In this document: positions 34,355-43,549 of the stretch, one piece after another
How positions within the stretch are numbered: the stretch's first letter is position 1
How the letters are laid out: each line of letters begins with the position of its first letter
Program-made: the position numbers and the translations under genes
Notes under the pieces: generated by a model
Told to the model about the DNA's origin: nothing
What the model saw: the letters and a program-made list of their open reading frames with translations, nothing else
The model's database searches: none
Assembly: GCA_030803735.1 (NCBI GenBank)
Contig: JAURUC010000001.1
Span: 2,807,501-2,871,500, forward strand
Origin: Actinopolyspora lacussalsi
Lineage (GTDB): Bacteria > Actinomycetota > Actinomycetes > Mycobacteriales > Pseudonocardiaceae
Direction: 5' to 3'
DNA: 64,000 nucleotides

Positions 34355-36163
34355 ATGACGACCAGCTTACTGAGCAGTATCACCAGTCCCCAGCGACTCA
34401 AGGAACTCGGACCGGAGCGGCTGGACGGACTGGCCACCGAGATCAGGGAATTCCTCGTCGACAGGGTCGCCCGCCTGGGCGGGCACCTCGGCCCGAACCT
34501 GGGCGTGGTCGAGTTGACCATAGCGCTGCACCGGGTCTTCGAATCGCCCGGGGACCGGATCGTGTTCGACATCGGTCACCAGGCATACGTCCACAAACTC
34601 TTCACCGGCAGGCAGGAGGACTTCGGCTCGCTGCGCAAGGCGAGCGGGCTCTCCGGCTATCCACTCCGGGCGGAGTCCGAACACGATCACGTGGAGAACT
34701 CGCACGCCTCCACCGCGCTGTCCTACGTGGACGGTTTGGACAAGGCACGACGCGTGCTGGGAGAAACCGACGAAACCGTGGTCGCCGTGATCGGCGACGG
34801 CGCGTTGACCGGCGGGTTGGCCTGGGAAGCGATGAACAACCTGGGCAGCGGTGTCGGACGAGTGGTGGTCGTGCTCAACGACAACTGCCGTTCGTACGGC
34901 CCCACTGTGGGCGGGATCGCCGAGCACCTGGCCGAGCTGCGTGCGGGCACGCATCACGGACCGAACCTGTTCGAGGACCTCGGCTTCGCCTACAGCGGAC
35001 CGGTGGACGGGCACGACATCGCCGCCACCGAACGGGCGCTGCGGTACGCGGCGGAGCTGCACAGCCCCACGGTGGTGCACTGCGTCACCGAGAAGGGGCG
35101 GGGGTACTCCCACGCGGAGAACGACGTCGCCGACCGCATGCACGGCATCGGCCCCATCGATCCCGAGGCCGGCACACCACTCGCCGCCTCGGCGCCGAAC
35201 TGGACCAAGACGTACGGCGCGGAGCTGACGAAGCTCGCCGAGGAGCGCCCCGAGCTCGTGGCCGTGACGGCGGCGATGCTGCGCCCGGTGGGGCTGCTCG
35301 AGTTCGCCGAGCGGTTCCCGGATCGGGTGTTCGACGTGGGCATCGCCGAACAGCACGCCGTCACCAGCGCGGCCGGGCTCGCCATGAGCGGCCTGCACCC
35401 CGTGGTCTCGCTGTACGCCACGTTCCTCAACCGTGCGGTCGACCAGATCATGATGGACGTGGCGCTGCATCGACTGCCGGTGACCTTCGTACTGGACCGC
35501 GCCGGAATCACCGGGCCGGACGGCCCCAGTCACCACGGCATGTGGGACCTGGCGCTGTTGGGCACCGTCCCGGAGGTCCGGGTGGCCGCACCGCGGGACG
35601 CCACCCGGTTGCGCGAGCTGCTGCGCGAGGCGGTCTCGATCCAGGACGGCCCGACCGCGGTGCGCTTCCCGAAGGGGAGCGTGGGTGCCGACGTTCCCGC
35701 CCTCAACCGCATGGACGGGCTGGACATCCTGTTCCGCAGCAAATCCCGACCACTGGACGTGCTGCTCGTGAGCACCGGAACGCTGGCGGGCCCCGTGGTG
35801 GAGGCGGCGAACGCCCTCTCGGAACGGGGAATCGGCGTGACGGTCGTGGACCCGCGCTGGCTGTTGCCGGTGTCCCCCACGCTGATCCACCTCAGCTCCC
35901 GGCACCAGCTCGTCCTCACTGTCGAGGACGGCGTGCGAAACGGGGGCGTGGGCGCGGCGCTCGCGCAGTCCTGCACCGAGGAGCACGTGACCACGCCGGT
36001 GCACAACCTCGGGCTGCCGCGCTCCTTCGTGGACCAGGGTGATCGCGGCGGGATTCTGGCCGACAACGGCCTCGACGCCGATGCCATCGCCGAGCACGCC
36101 CGAACGCTGCACGACGACCTCGAGAATCGGAACCGGACTCGATTGGAAGGAACCCCCCATTGA
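34355..36163 (+). CDS. dxs: 1-deoxy-D-xylulose-5-phosphate synthase
   Basis: A 602-residue thiamine-diphosphate enzyme that condenses pyruvate and glyceraldehyde 3-phosphate, the entry step of the MEP pathway. [16 protein letters not shown], the ThDP motif [16 protein letters not shown] with [11 protein letters not shown], and the second-domain [13 protein letters not shown] with [15 protein letters not shown] are all present. It is about 30-40 residues shorter than typical actinomycete Dxs, mainly in surface regions, consistent with a cluster-associated paralogue. Its stop overlaps the TTG start of ispG. A 167-base gap separates it from ispH. Confidence 0.93.
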   Translation: MTTSLLSSITSPQRLKELGPERLDGLATEIREFLVDRVARLGGHLGPNLGVVELTIALHRVFESPGDRIVFDIGHQAYVHKLFTGRQEDFGSLRKASGLSGYPLRAESEHDHVENSHASTALSYVDGLDKARRVLGETDETVVAVIGDGALTGGLAWEAMNNLGSGVGRVVVVLNDNCRSYGPTVGGIAEHLAELRAGTHHGPNLFEDLGFAYSGPVDGHDIAATERALRYAAELHSPTVVHCVTEKGRGYSHAENDVADRMHGIGPIDPEAGTPLAASAPNWTKTYGAELTKLAEERPELVAVTAAMLRPVGLLEFAERFPDRVFDVGIAEQHAVTSAAGLAMSGLHPVVSLYATFLNRAVDQIMMDVALHRLPVTFVLDRAGITGPDGPSHHGMWDLALLGTVPEVRVAAPRDATRLRELLREAVSIQDGPTAVRFPKGSVGADVPALNRMDGLDILFRSKSRPLDVLLVSTGTLAGPVVEAANALSERGIGVTVVDPRWLLPVSPTLIHLSSRHQLVLTVEDGVRNGGVGAALAQSCTEEHVTTPVHNLGLPRSFVDQGDRGGILADNGLDADAIAEHARTLHDDLENRNRTRLEGTPH

Positions 36164-37305
36164 CACAGGTGGCGCTCGGCATGCCGACAACTCCCCCGCC
36201 AGTGCTGTCCGAACGTCGCGAAACCCGCCAGCTGCGGCTGGGCCCCGTCGGTGTTGGTAGTGATCATCCGGTTTCGGTGCAGACGATGACGACGACGAAC
36301 ACCACCGATATCAACGGGACGTTGCAGCAGATCGCGGAGTTGACCGCGTCGGGGTGTGACATCGTGCGTGTGGCGTGTCCGACCTCTGATGATGCCGAGG
36401 CGTTGCCGGTCATCGCGCGGAAGTCGCAGATTCCGGTGATCGCTGATATTCATTTCCAGCCGAAGTACGTGTTCGCGGCGATCGAGGCGGGCTGTGCGGG
36501 GGTTCGGGTCAATCCGGGCAACATCCGCAAGTTCGATGATCAGGTCAAGGAGATCTCCCGGGCGGCCAAGGACACCGGCACGCCGATCCGTATCGGGGTC
36601 AACGCGGGTTCGCTGGATCCGCGCATGATGGAGAAGTACGGCAAGGCCGTGCCCGAGGCGCTGGCGGAGTCGGCGTTGTGGGAGGCCGGGTTGTTCGCCG
36701 AGCACGATTTTCACGACGTCAAGATCTCGGTCAAGCACAACGATCCGGTGGTGATGGTGCGGGCTTATGAGATCCTCGCCGAGCGGTGTGACTACCCGTT
36801 GCATCTGGGGGTGACCGAGGCGGGTCCGGCTTTTCAGGGCACGATCAAGTCGGCGGTGGCTTTCGGTTCGCTGCTGCGGCAGGGCATCGGGGACACGATC
36901 CGTGTGTCGTTGTCGGCCCCGCCGGTGGAGGAGATCAAGGTGGGTACCCAGATTCTGCAGTCGTTGAATCTGCGGCCGCGCAAGTTGGAGATCGTGTCCT
37001 GCCCGTCGTGTGGGCGGGCGCAGGTCGATGTTTACAAGCTCGCCGACGAGGTCACCGCCGGCCTGGAGGGCATGGAGGTGCCGCTGCGGGTGGCGGTGAT
37101 GGGTTGCGTGGTCAACGGGCCGGGCGAGGCCCGCGAGGCCGATCTCGGGGTGGCCTCGGGTAACGGCAAGGGGCAGATCTTCGTCAAGGGCGAGGTGATC
37201 AAGACCGTGCCCGAGAGCCAGATCGTGGAAACCCTCATCGAAGAAGCCGGACGCCTGGCGGAGGACAGCGAGGAGTCGGGCGAACCGGTCGTCAGCGTTT
37301 CCTGA
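36160..37305 (+). CDS. ispG: 4-hydroxy-3-methylbut-2-en-1-yl diphosphate synthase
   Basis: A 381-residue [4Fe-4S] MEP-pathway enzyme. The C-terminal cluster ligands are in SCPSCGRAQ and [23 protein letters not shown] and [10 protein letters not shown] are the TIM-barrel signatures. The TTG start overlaps the dxs stop (TTGA), with GGAAGG 10 bases upstream. From about 36250 the codon usage shifts: TTG, CGT, GAT, TGT and CCG become frequent, while dxs and the ispG N-terminus prefer CTG, CGC, GAC and TGC. This suggests recombination with another ispG or a different origin for most of the gene. Confidence 0.94.
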   Translation: MTQVALGMPTTPPPVLSERRETRQLRLGPVGVGSDHPVSVQTMTTTNTTDINGTLQQIAELTASGCDIVRVACPTSDDAEALPVIARKSQIPVIADIHFQPKYVFAAIEAGCAGVRVNPGNIRKFDDQVKEISRAAKDTGTPIRIGVNAGSLDPRMMEKYGKAVPEALAESALWEAGLFAEHDFHDVKISVKHNDPVVMVRAYEILAERCDYPLHLGVTEAGPAFQGTIKSAVAFGSLLRQGIGDTIRVSLSAPPVEEIKVGTQILQSLNLRPRKLEIVSCPSCGRAQVDVYKLADEVTAGLEGMEVPLRVAVMGCVVNGPGEAREADLGVASGNGKGQIFVKGEVIKTVPESQIVETLIEEAGRLAEDSEESGEPVVSVS

Positions 37306-37454
37306 TCGAAGTCTTCCGGTCGGGTCGTTCCACCGCGACGTGGAGCGGCCCGAGCCCACTACCGGAGCCGGGCTCGTCCGACGAGAGACACGGTCGGCGC
37401 GCCCCGCGGCCACGCGGCACAGGGGCCTCCGACGAATCCGACTACCGTGGCCCC

Positions 37455-38651
37455 GTGCGTTTCTTCCGCGACCGCAGGAGATGGTTGTCCTGGTGGGACG
37501 GCAAACTCCGCTCACTGGTGTTCGATCTGTTCGTGGTAGCTCTGCTACTCGGAGAGGTTTCCACGGGCAACGAACCCTCGGGGATCCTGCTGGTGCTGGG
37601 CTACGTCGTGTGCCTGCCCTTCGCGGTACGCAGACGGTTCCCCTGGGGGCCGGTTCTCGGATCCGTGGCCATGCTGTTCACCCTCTCCAACAGCCTCGCC
37701 CCGATGATCGCGTCCTACACCATGGCGCGCAGAAAGGGTCCCGGCGTACAACTGTGGGCCGCGATCGGTGTGATGCTCGCCGTGCAGGTGGCGTGGACCT
37801 ACGAGTCCATGGCCCCCGGTTTCTGGACCTACGAGTCCATGGACCCCGGTTTCTGGTTGATCCTCCTCTTGTTCCCGCCCGCGGCCGTGGGAGTGCCGAC
37901 CCTGCTGGGCCTGTGGTTCTTCCAGCGCGGGATGCTGCTGGTGACGCTGCGGGAACGAGCCGAACAGGCAGAACGTGAACGCGACCTGCTGGCCGAGCGG
38001 GCGGTGGCGGCCGAACGGCGGCGCATCGCCCGCGAGATGCACGACGTGGTGGCCCACCGCGTCAGCGTGGTTTCGCTGCAGGCCGGTGCGCTGACGATGT
38101 CGGCACCGGACGAGCGCACCGGCGAAGTGGCCGAGACGATCCGTCGAACGAGTGCCACGGCGCTGACCGAACTGCGCGGCATGCTGCGGGTGCTGCGCGA
38201 CGACGGGCAGGACGACGCCGGGCAGCACCACGGCGAACTCGCCGAGGAACCCACAGTGGGCAGTATCCGGCAGCTGGTCGACGAAGCCGTCGGGACGGGT
38301 TCGAACATAACCCTGGACCTGCCCGAGCAGCTCCCCGAGACGTCCGGCTCCGTCGGTCGTGCCGCGTACCGCGTGGTCCAGGAGGCACTGACGAACGCGG
38401 CCAAGCACGCGCCGCACGCCGCCGTACGGATCGAAGTGGCCACGGAGGACGGGCAGCTCGTGGTCACGGTGTTCAACCAGCTCCGCCGTGACCCGGACAA
38501 CGGGACGCCGCCGGGCTCCGGCTACGGGCTGATCGGGATGCGGGAGCGCGTCACGCTGGCGGGTGGAACACTGCGCACCGGGCACACCGAGGACGGGGGC
38601 TACCGTGTGCGGGCGGTCTTTCCCATCCACACCGACGAGGTGACGACTTGA
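37455..38651 (+). CDS. DesK-type sensor histidine kinase
   Basis: A 398-residue membrane kinase. Four to five hydrophobic segments fill residues 15-165. A dimerisation helix with RERAEQAERERDLLAERAVA and the HisKA_3 H-box REMHDVVAHRVSVVSLQAG (phospho-accepting His) follow. The HATPase domain has YRVVQEALTNAAKHAP (N box) and GYGLIGMRERV (G box). It overlaps the response regulator start by 4 bases, so kinase and regulator form one unit. GTG 37455 is the start. The membrane domain contains an exact-length 30-base tandem duplication described separately. The signal is unknown; position beside the MEP operon may be accidental. Confidence 0.88.
   Translation: MRFFRDRRRWLSWWDGKLRSLVFDLFVVALLLGEVSTGNEPSGILLVLGYVVCLPFAVRRRFPWGPVLGSVAMLFTLSNSLAPMIASYTMARRKGPGVQLWAAIGVMLAVQVAWTYESMAPGFWTYESMDPGFWLILLLFPPAAVGVPTLLGLWFFQRGMLLVTLRERAEQAERERDLLAERAVAAERRRIAREMHDVVAHRVSVVSLQAGALTMSAPDERTGEVAETIRRTSATALTELRGMLRVLRDDGQDDAGQHHGELAEEPTVGSIRQLVDEAVGTGSNITLDLPEQLPETSGSVGRAAYRVVQEALTNAAKHAPHAAVRIEVATEDGQLVVTVFNQLRRDPDNGTPPGSGYGLIGMRERVTLAGGTLRTGHTEDGGYRVRAVFPIHTDEVTT
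37794..37853 (+). repeat. 30-bp in-frame tandem duplication inside the kinase gene
   Basis: Two adjacent 30-base units differ at one base (GCC versus GAC) and encode WTYESMAPGF then WTYESMDPGF, in a loop between two membrane segments of the histidine kinase. The near identity indicates a recent duplication. Confidence 0.9.
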
Positions 38652-39292
38652 GCGTCAGGGTGATGCTCCTCGAGGACGAGGCGCTGGTGCGCGGCGGGAT
38701 CAGGATGATCCTGGAGTCCGATCCGGACATCGAGGTCGTCGCCGAGGACGACGACGGGGCGAACGCCGTGGATCTGGTGGCCCGGCACCGCCCCGACGTG
38801 GTACTCACCGACATTCAGATGCCCACCGTCGGCGGCCTGGAGGTCACCGAACGGATCACCACGCTTGCCGAAGCGCCCGCCGTGGCCGTGCTGACCACGT
38901 TCGACCTGGACGAGTACGTGTACTCGGCGCTGCGCAACGGCGCGGCCGGATTCCTGCTCAAGGACACCCCGCCGCGTGAGCTGGCCGGTGCCGTGCACGT
39001 GGTCGCGCGGGGCGAGGCGATGCTCTCGCCACGCATCACCACCAAACTGCTGGCGACCTTCTCGCGGGGGACCGCGGCGGCGAGCGCCAAGTCCGGCATG
39101 GACACGCTGACCGCTCGCGAGCGGGAGGTGGCCGTGGCTGTTGCCCAGGGGATGAGCAACTCCGAAACGGCCAACCACCTGCACATGAGCCTGTCCACCG
39201 TTAAGGTCCATCTCGGACAGATCATGGCCAAGCTCGAAGCGACCAACCGGACGCAGGTGGCCATCATCGCCCACGACGCCGGCCTCGCATAG
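38648..39292 (+). CDS. NarL/LuxR-family response regulator
   Basis: A 214-residue response regulator. The receiver domain has the acidic pair in MLLEDEALVRGG, the phospho-acceptor Asp in DVVLTDIQMP, the conserved Thr in VLTTFDLDEYV and Lys in GFLLKDTPP. The C-terminal GerE HTH is LTAREREVAVAVAQGMSNSE to STVKVHLGQIMAKLEA. The TTG start at 38648 overlaps the kinase stop, with GAGGTG upstream. It is the cognate partner of the DesK-type kinase. Confidence 0.9.
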   Translation: MSVRVMLLEDEALVRGGIRMILESDPDIEVVAEDDDGANAVDLVARHRPDVVLTDIQMPTVGGLEVTERITTLAEAPAVAVLTTFDLDEYVYSALRNGAAGFLLKDTPPRELAGAVHVVARGEAMLSPRITTKLLATFSRGTAAASAKSGMDTLTAREREVAVAVAQGMSNSETANHLHMSLSTVKVHLGQIMAKLEATNRTQVAIIAHDAGLA

Positions 39293-39329
39293 CCAAGAGT
39301 TCGCCACCTCGGTTCACCGAGATGCTCCC

Positions 39330-39506
39330 TTGGCGGAACCTCTCGCACGGCTCTCGCTGCGGCCAGGCCCGACATCGGGTAGTTACTACACAACGTCGGG
39401 CCTTCCTCGCGAGAGCCGCACGGGAGAACCCGCGGCGGTGCCGATCGCGAGGGTGGTCGGAGTTCGGCACTGCCTCGTAGTGGCGCGGCGATTTCGCGAG
39501 AAATCG
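39330..39506 (+). repeat. Full-length composite intergenic element
   Basis: This is the most complete copy. CTTGGCGGAACCTCTCGC to GACATCGGGTAG (39330-39382) is followed by CTACACAACGTCGGG, CCTCGCGAGAGCCGCACGGG, AACCCGCGGCGGTGCCGA, GTGGTCGGAGTTCGGC, and finally the 18-base palindrome CGATTTCGCGAGAAATCG (39489-39506). It lies downstream of the response regulator in a 452-base gap without other content. Confidence 0.85.
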
Positions 39507-39744
39507 ACACCGCTACGCCGAAGAGCTGCCGTGAAGGGAGTCCCGACACACGCCGCCGGTTCTTCCCCTCGGGGTTCGAGGTCGGTGCGCCTCGGCGGAA
39601 AGTGGTAGACGGAGATGATCGTTCGGCCGATCCGGCGATTACGGGCGGGCCGCCATCATCGATGCGTGACCGAATCGACCACCTCTTCCGAGACAGGGTT
39701 ACCGACCACCGCTCGCTCCCCCCACCGCGCGAACCGGGCGCCTG

Positions 39745-40905
39745 GTGGGCATCGACATGGCTCGCGGACTGGCCGTGCTGGGGATGTTCGCCGCGCACAC
39801 CGTGCCGTCCGGCTGGCTGCACACGCTGGTGTCCGGACGTTCCGCGGCGATGTTCGCCGTACTGGCGGGTGTGTCGATCGCGCTGCTCAGCGGCGGCACC
39901 GAACCGCACACCGGGCGGCGGAGAACCGCCTCGGCCGTGCGTATCGCGGCACGGGCCGTGCTGCTGTTCGTGCTCGGCCTGGTGCTGACCAGCATGCAGG
40001 TACCCGCCATGGTCATTCTGGCCTTCTACGGTGTGCTGTTCCTGCTCGCGATCCCGCTGCTGCCGCTACGGGCCACCTCGCTGGCGGTGTCGGCGGCGGT
40101 CCTCGCCGTGGTGACCCCGTTGGTGTCGTTCCTCGTTCGGAGCAACATGCCCTCCCCGAAGCGACTCGGCTACACACCTGACCTCGCCGACTTCACCTCA
40201 CTCGAAGGGGTGGCGGAAGCCTTCCGGGCCATCGTGCTCACCGGTGCTTATCCAGTGTTGACCTGGATCCCGTTCCTGCTGGCGGGTATGGCGCTGGGCC
40301 GTCTCGAACCGCGCGGGTTCCGGGGACGACTGGTGGCGATCGGAGCGGGACTGGCCCTGCTCGGCTACGGCGTCTCGTGGCTGGCCCTGTACGTCTTCGG
40401 CGGGTTCGAGCGGATCGTAGGGATTTACCAGGGGAAGTTCCCGCCGCGAGTGGTCGAGGAACTGCTGGCCTCGAACCTGGGAACGGTCCCCACGCGGGAT
40501 CCGGCCTACCTGCTCACGGCCGGGGCGCACAGCGGAACTCCCTTCGAGATCATCGGCGCCACCGGGGTCGCTCTCGCCGTGATCGGGCTGTGCCTGTTCG
40601 CCGAGCGGTCGCGCACCGTGCTCTTCCCGCTCGCCGCGGTCGGGGCGCTGGCACTGACCTGCTACGCGGGGCACCTGCTCGTGCTGCGGGCTCTCGGACC
40701 GGAGCGGCTCGCGCCGCTGATGGGCGAACACCCCCACGCGTTGTGGCTGCTGCTGGTCACCGGCGCGCTGCTGTGCGCCGCGCTCTGGCGCCGGTTCCTG
40801 GGGCGCGGTCCGCTGGAATGGACGCTGCACCACCTCACCGCCGCGCTCGGGAAGCTGATCGTGCGGGGAAACCCGACAAGTGCGGAAAACTCCACATCCG
40901 AATAG
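39745..40905 (+). CDS. Multi-span membrane protein, DUF418/acyltransferase-3-like
   Basis: A 386-residue integral membrane protein with about nine to ten hydrophobic segments. The N-terminus GIDMARGLAVLGMFAAHTVP matches the start of DUF418 and heparan-N-acetyltransferase-like families, which share an Arg-Gly turn and a membrane His. SALALTCYAGHLL-type segment ALALTCYAGHLLVLRALG near residue 310 carries another conserved His. These proteins are thought to transfer acyl groups to extracytoplasmic sugars or to be transporters; the substrate here is unknown. GTG 39745 is taken as the start because no better in-frame start exists upstream. Confidence 0.65.
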   Translation: MGIDMARGLAVLGMFAAHTVPSGWLHTLVSGRSAAMFAVLAGVSIALLSGGTEPHTGRRRTASAVRIAARAVLLFVLGLVLTSMQVPAMVILAFYGVLFLLAIPLLPLRATSLAVSAAVLAVVTPLVSFLVRSNMPSPKRLGYTPDLADFTSLEGVAEAFRAIVLTGAYPVLTWIPFLLAGMALGRLEPRGFRGRLVAIGAGLALLGYGVSWLALYVFGGFERIVGIYQGKFPPRVVEELLASNLGTVPTRDPAYLLTAGAHSGTPFEIIGATGVALAVIGLCLFAERSRTVLFPLAAVGALALTCYAGHLLVLRALGPERLAPLMGEHPHALWLLLVTGALLCAALWRRFLGRGPLEWTLHHLTAALGKLIVRGNPTSAENSTSE

Positions 40906-40939
40906 CCGAACCGCTTCGTGGCGTGGCAGGCTGTTTCCG

Positions 40940-41767
40940 ATGCGCGAACACGACGAGACTGGTACGGATGCGGACTCGGAAGCGGGTGGACTCGACCCGT
41001 ACACCCCGAACATCGCCCGCATGTACGACTACTTCCTGGGCGGCTCGGCGAACTTCGTCGCCGACCGCGAGGCGGCCGAACAACTGCTGCGGGCGTTTCC
41101 GGGCAACCAGGAGTGGACCCACATCAACCGGGCCTTCCTGGGCCGCGCCGTCCGCGTCTGCGCCGAGGCGGGGATCGACCAGTTCCTCGATCTGGGCTCC
41201 GGCATTCCCACCAAGGGGAACGTGCACGAGATCGCCCAGCAGGTGAACCCGGCCGCACGGGTGGCCTACGTCGACATCGAGACCATCGCGGCCAACCACG
41301 CCCGGCAGCTGCTGGCCGACGATCCGCTCTCCAGCATGACGCAGGCCGACATCACCGACCCGCAGGCCGTGCTGAACGCTCCCGGCGTGGCCGAACTGCT
41401 GGACTTCGACCGGCCGATCGCGGTACTCGCCGTGGCGATCCTGGACATCCTCGACCTCGATGATCCGGCGGCGCTGATGGCGCGGTACCGGGATGCCTGC
41501 GTGCCGGGCAGCGCGCTCGCGATCTCGAACTCCGCGATGCTGGACATCTCGGAGGAGGAGGTCGGCGGGGCGCAGGAGGTCTTCGAGACCACCACCACAC
41601 CCACGCTGCGGACCCGGGACCACGGGGAGGTCCTGGAGATGTTCGCGGGGTACGAACTGCTCGACCCCGGCGTGGTCCCCAGCGCGCAGTGGCGCCCGGA
41701 CGAGCCGGTGTCCGAGGAGTACGCCGCGCGCAGCAACGCCTACGCCGGGGTCGGCATACTGCGGTGA
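40940..41767 (+). CDS. SAM-dependent methyltransferase, DUF574 family
   Basis: A 275-residue protein of PF04672, a Rossmann-fold methyltransferase family abundant in actinomycetes. The N-terminal YTPNIARMYDYFLGGSANFV and DREAAEQLL are diagnostic; the SAM-binding motif I is FLDLGSGIPTKGNVHEIA. The expected next segment with VAYVDIETIAANHARQLL follows. The biochemical role of DUF574 proteins is not established; most genomes hold dozens. ATG 40940 is chosen as the family start. Confidence 0.88.
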   Translation: MREHDETGTDADSEAGGLDPYTPNIARMYDYFLGGSANFVADREAAEQLLRAFPGNQEWTHINRAFLGRAVRVCAEAGIDQFLDLGSGIPTKGNVHEIAQQVNPAARVAYVDIETIAANHARQLLADDPLSSMTQADITDPQAVLNAPGVAELLDFDRPIAVLAVAILDILDLDDPAALMARYRDACVPGSALAISNSAMLDISEEEVGGAQEVFETTTTPTLRTRDHGEVLEMFAGYELLDPGVVPSAQWRPDEPVSEEYAARSNAYAGVGILR

Positions 41768-41815
41768 CCGGAACCGAGCTCGAACGATCGGCGACGCGGA
41801 ACAGGAGGAACCGGC

Positions 41816-42046
41816 ATGTCCCGTGTACCTTCGAAGGTCCTCGCGCTCTGTTCGGGTTCGGGCTCGCTCACCGTGCTGTCGCTGCTGCTGACCGCCTTGG
41901 CCGGGAGAGATTCCCTACTGCCGAATCCAGTGATTTGGAGTCTGGTGGTCGCGGGAGCGATTCTCCTGGGACTCGGGCTCGTCGAATTGCTCCGGCGCGT
42001 GAGAAGAGGTGGGGGCGCTCGATGCGGGCGCTCCGCGAGGATGTGA
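41816..42046 (+). CDS. Small two-helix membrane protein
   Basis: A 76-residue protein with two hydrophobic segments (ALCSGSGSLTVLSLLLTAL; LVVAGAILLGLGLVELL) and a basic C-terminal tail RRVRRGGGARCGRSARM. AGGAGG lies upstream of ATG 41816. It is not a family I recognise. A second, frameshifted copy lies at 43201-43493, on the far side of the cold-shock and MerR genes. The paralogues share LALCS-SGSL-VLSLLL and VELLRRVRR. Confidence 0.65.
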   Translation: MSRVPSKVLALCSGSGSLTVLSLLLTALAGRDSLLPNPVIWSLVVAGAILLGLGLVELLRRVRRGGGARCGRSARM

Positions 42047-42087
42047 CCGGACAGAGTTGATGCGTCCGCCCGTCCGGGCCGGAAACA

Positions 42088-42126
42088 CCAGTGGCTCCCT
42101 ACCCATCCCGGGCAGGGAGCCACTGG
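42088..42126. terminator. Bidirectional hairpin between the small membrane gene and cspA
   Basis: A perfect 13-bp stem (CCAGTGGCTCCCT and complement) and a 13-base loop between two convergent genes, 18 bases beyond the cold-shock stop codon. Confidence 0.8.
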
Positions 42127-42144
42127 AAAGAAGAAAAGCGGTAC

Positions 42145-42348
42145 TCAGACCGCCCGCACGAGGTCGGCCTGCAGCCCCTTGGGGCCCTGGCTGACGTCGT
42201 AGGTGACCTGCTGGTCCTCTTCGAGAGTACGGAAGCCGGAGGCATCAATCGCCGAGTAGTGCACGAACACGTCCTGGCCGCCCTCGTTCGGGGCGATGAA
42301 GCCGAAGCCCTTTTCCGAGTTGAACCACTTCACTGTTCCGTTAGTCAT
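42145..42348 (-). CDS. Cold-shock protein (CspA family)
   Basis: A 67-residue single-domain OB-fold RNA/DNA chaperone. RNP1 is KGFGFIAP and RNP2 is VFVHYSAI; the start [11 protein letters not shown] is the classic CspA N-terminus. AAGGAG lies 7 bases before ATG 42348. The MerR-type gene 216 bases upstream is on the same strand; the gap probably holds a long 5' leader, as is usual for cold-shock mRNAs. Confidence 0.96.
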   Translation of the reverse strand: MTNGTVKWFNSEKGFGFIAPNEGGQDVFVHYSAIDASGFRTLEEDQQVTYDVSQGPKGLQADLVRAV

Positions 42349-42564
42349 GTCCGTCTCCTTCGGGAGCTGGGGTATGACGAGCCACCACACCGTGCGGAGG
42401 CCCGGGCCGGGGATCTCAGACGGCGACTCGCTCCAGCTACAACCAAAGAAAGAAGCTCGCCCGCATCAACATCCTGCGAGCATGCACACAACACGAACCC
42501 AGAAACTCAACGACCACCAGAGACTCTACACACCACCCACAACCCGCGCCGACGGGGGGGCGAC

Positions 42565-42879
42565 CTAACCCTGCGCGCCCGACTCCGGCCGATCGGTGTA
42601 CTCGGCGAGCTGGTCCTCGAGGCTGATGATCCGGCAGGCCGCCGTCACCGGGGTGCCCTGGTCGACGAGCTCGCGGGCGCGGGTGGCCCGCCGCAGCTGG
42701 CGGCGGGAGTAGCGGCGATGTCCCCCGCCGGAGCGCTGCGGGGCGATCAACCCCGCCTCCTCCAAGGACCGCAGGAACGGCTGGGTAACCTCCAGCATCT
42801 CCGCGGCCCGCCCCATGGTGTAGGCGGGATAGTCCTCGTCGTCGAACTTCTCCTCGGCTCCAGGCCGATTTTGCTCCAC
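42565..42879 (-). CDS. Short MerR-family regulator (HspR-like)
   Basis: A 104-residue regulator with an N-terminal MerR HTH: YTMGRAAEMLEVTQPFLRSL, then EEAGLIAPQRSGGGHRRYSR with the wing, then a helix ELVDQGTPVTAACRIISLED. There is no effector-binding C-terminal domain. HspR-type proteins of this size repress chaperone genes. GTG 42879 is preferred, with GGGGAGC upstream. It is located directly upstream of the cold-shock gene and may control it. Confidence 0.8.
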   Translation of the reverse strand: MEQNRPGAEEKFDDEDYPAYTMGRAAEMLEVTQPFLRSLEEAGLIAPQRSGGGHRRYSRRQLRRATRARELVDQGTPVTAACRIISLEDQLAEYTDRPESGAQG

Positions 42880-43200
42880 TACCGCTCCCCGTTCCCTCGA
42901 CAAGGCCCCCGACACACCAACGGTGCGCCGGGGGCCGCGGAGGGATACTTACTCACTGCTCAGGCCGTGCCTCCACCCACCAACACGGGAAAATGGGGGC
43001 GGCCGGAAAACAACTGACTCGACGACCCCCTTCTCATACGCGTGCGGATCACGGACTTACCTTCACAACCCGGGTGAGGACCAACGGACCCACCGGGAGC
43101 CTGCAACTGCACTTCTCATCACTCACGGCGCCGATTCATCGGTGATGGCGCTTCAGTGCTCTCCGTCTGCTGGCAACGACTCTAACAGGACCACCCCATC

Positions 43201-43493
43201 ATGTCTACAGCGGCGATCACAGAAATTTCCCCCGGGCCCATCTCCGAAAACTCGGGGCAGTCATGGGCGGGTGGGGGAGGAACTCAGACGAAGATCCTCG
43301 CGCTCTGTTCGGTATCGGGCTCGCTCATCGTGCTGTCGCTGCTGCTGAGCGCCACTTCGAGACGAGACTCCTTGTCGCCGGGGTTCGTGCGATGGGGGCG
43401 GCCATCGTGGGAACGGGGGTCGTCGCGGCCATGCTCGTCGAACTGCTCCGGCGCGTACGGCGCGAAAGGGTTACTGACGGCAGCCCGAACTAG
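43201..43493 (+). pseudogene. Frameshifted copy of the small membrane protein
   Basis: From ATG 43201 the first frame gives an N-terminal extension, then TKILALCSVSGSLIVLSLLL and SRRDSLSPGFV, matching the intact gene at 41816. After about 43395 the similarity jumps to another frame: AAIVGTGVVAAMLVELLRRV then RRE, matching its second helix and basic tail, ending at the TAG at 43491-43493. One frameshift therefore breaks the copy. It may instead be a sequencing error at a G-run; otherwise it is a decayed duplicate. Confidence 0.7.
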
Positions 43494-43549
43494 ATCGGAT
43501 CCCGACGACATCTCGTGCCGGATTGGAACCTCCGAGTGGAGCAGCATGG

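Noticed and set aside
33907..36042. 711-codon frame overlapping ispH and dxs
   Set aside because: Arg/Gly/Pro-rich off-frame translation of two well-identified genes.
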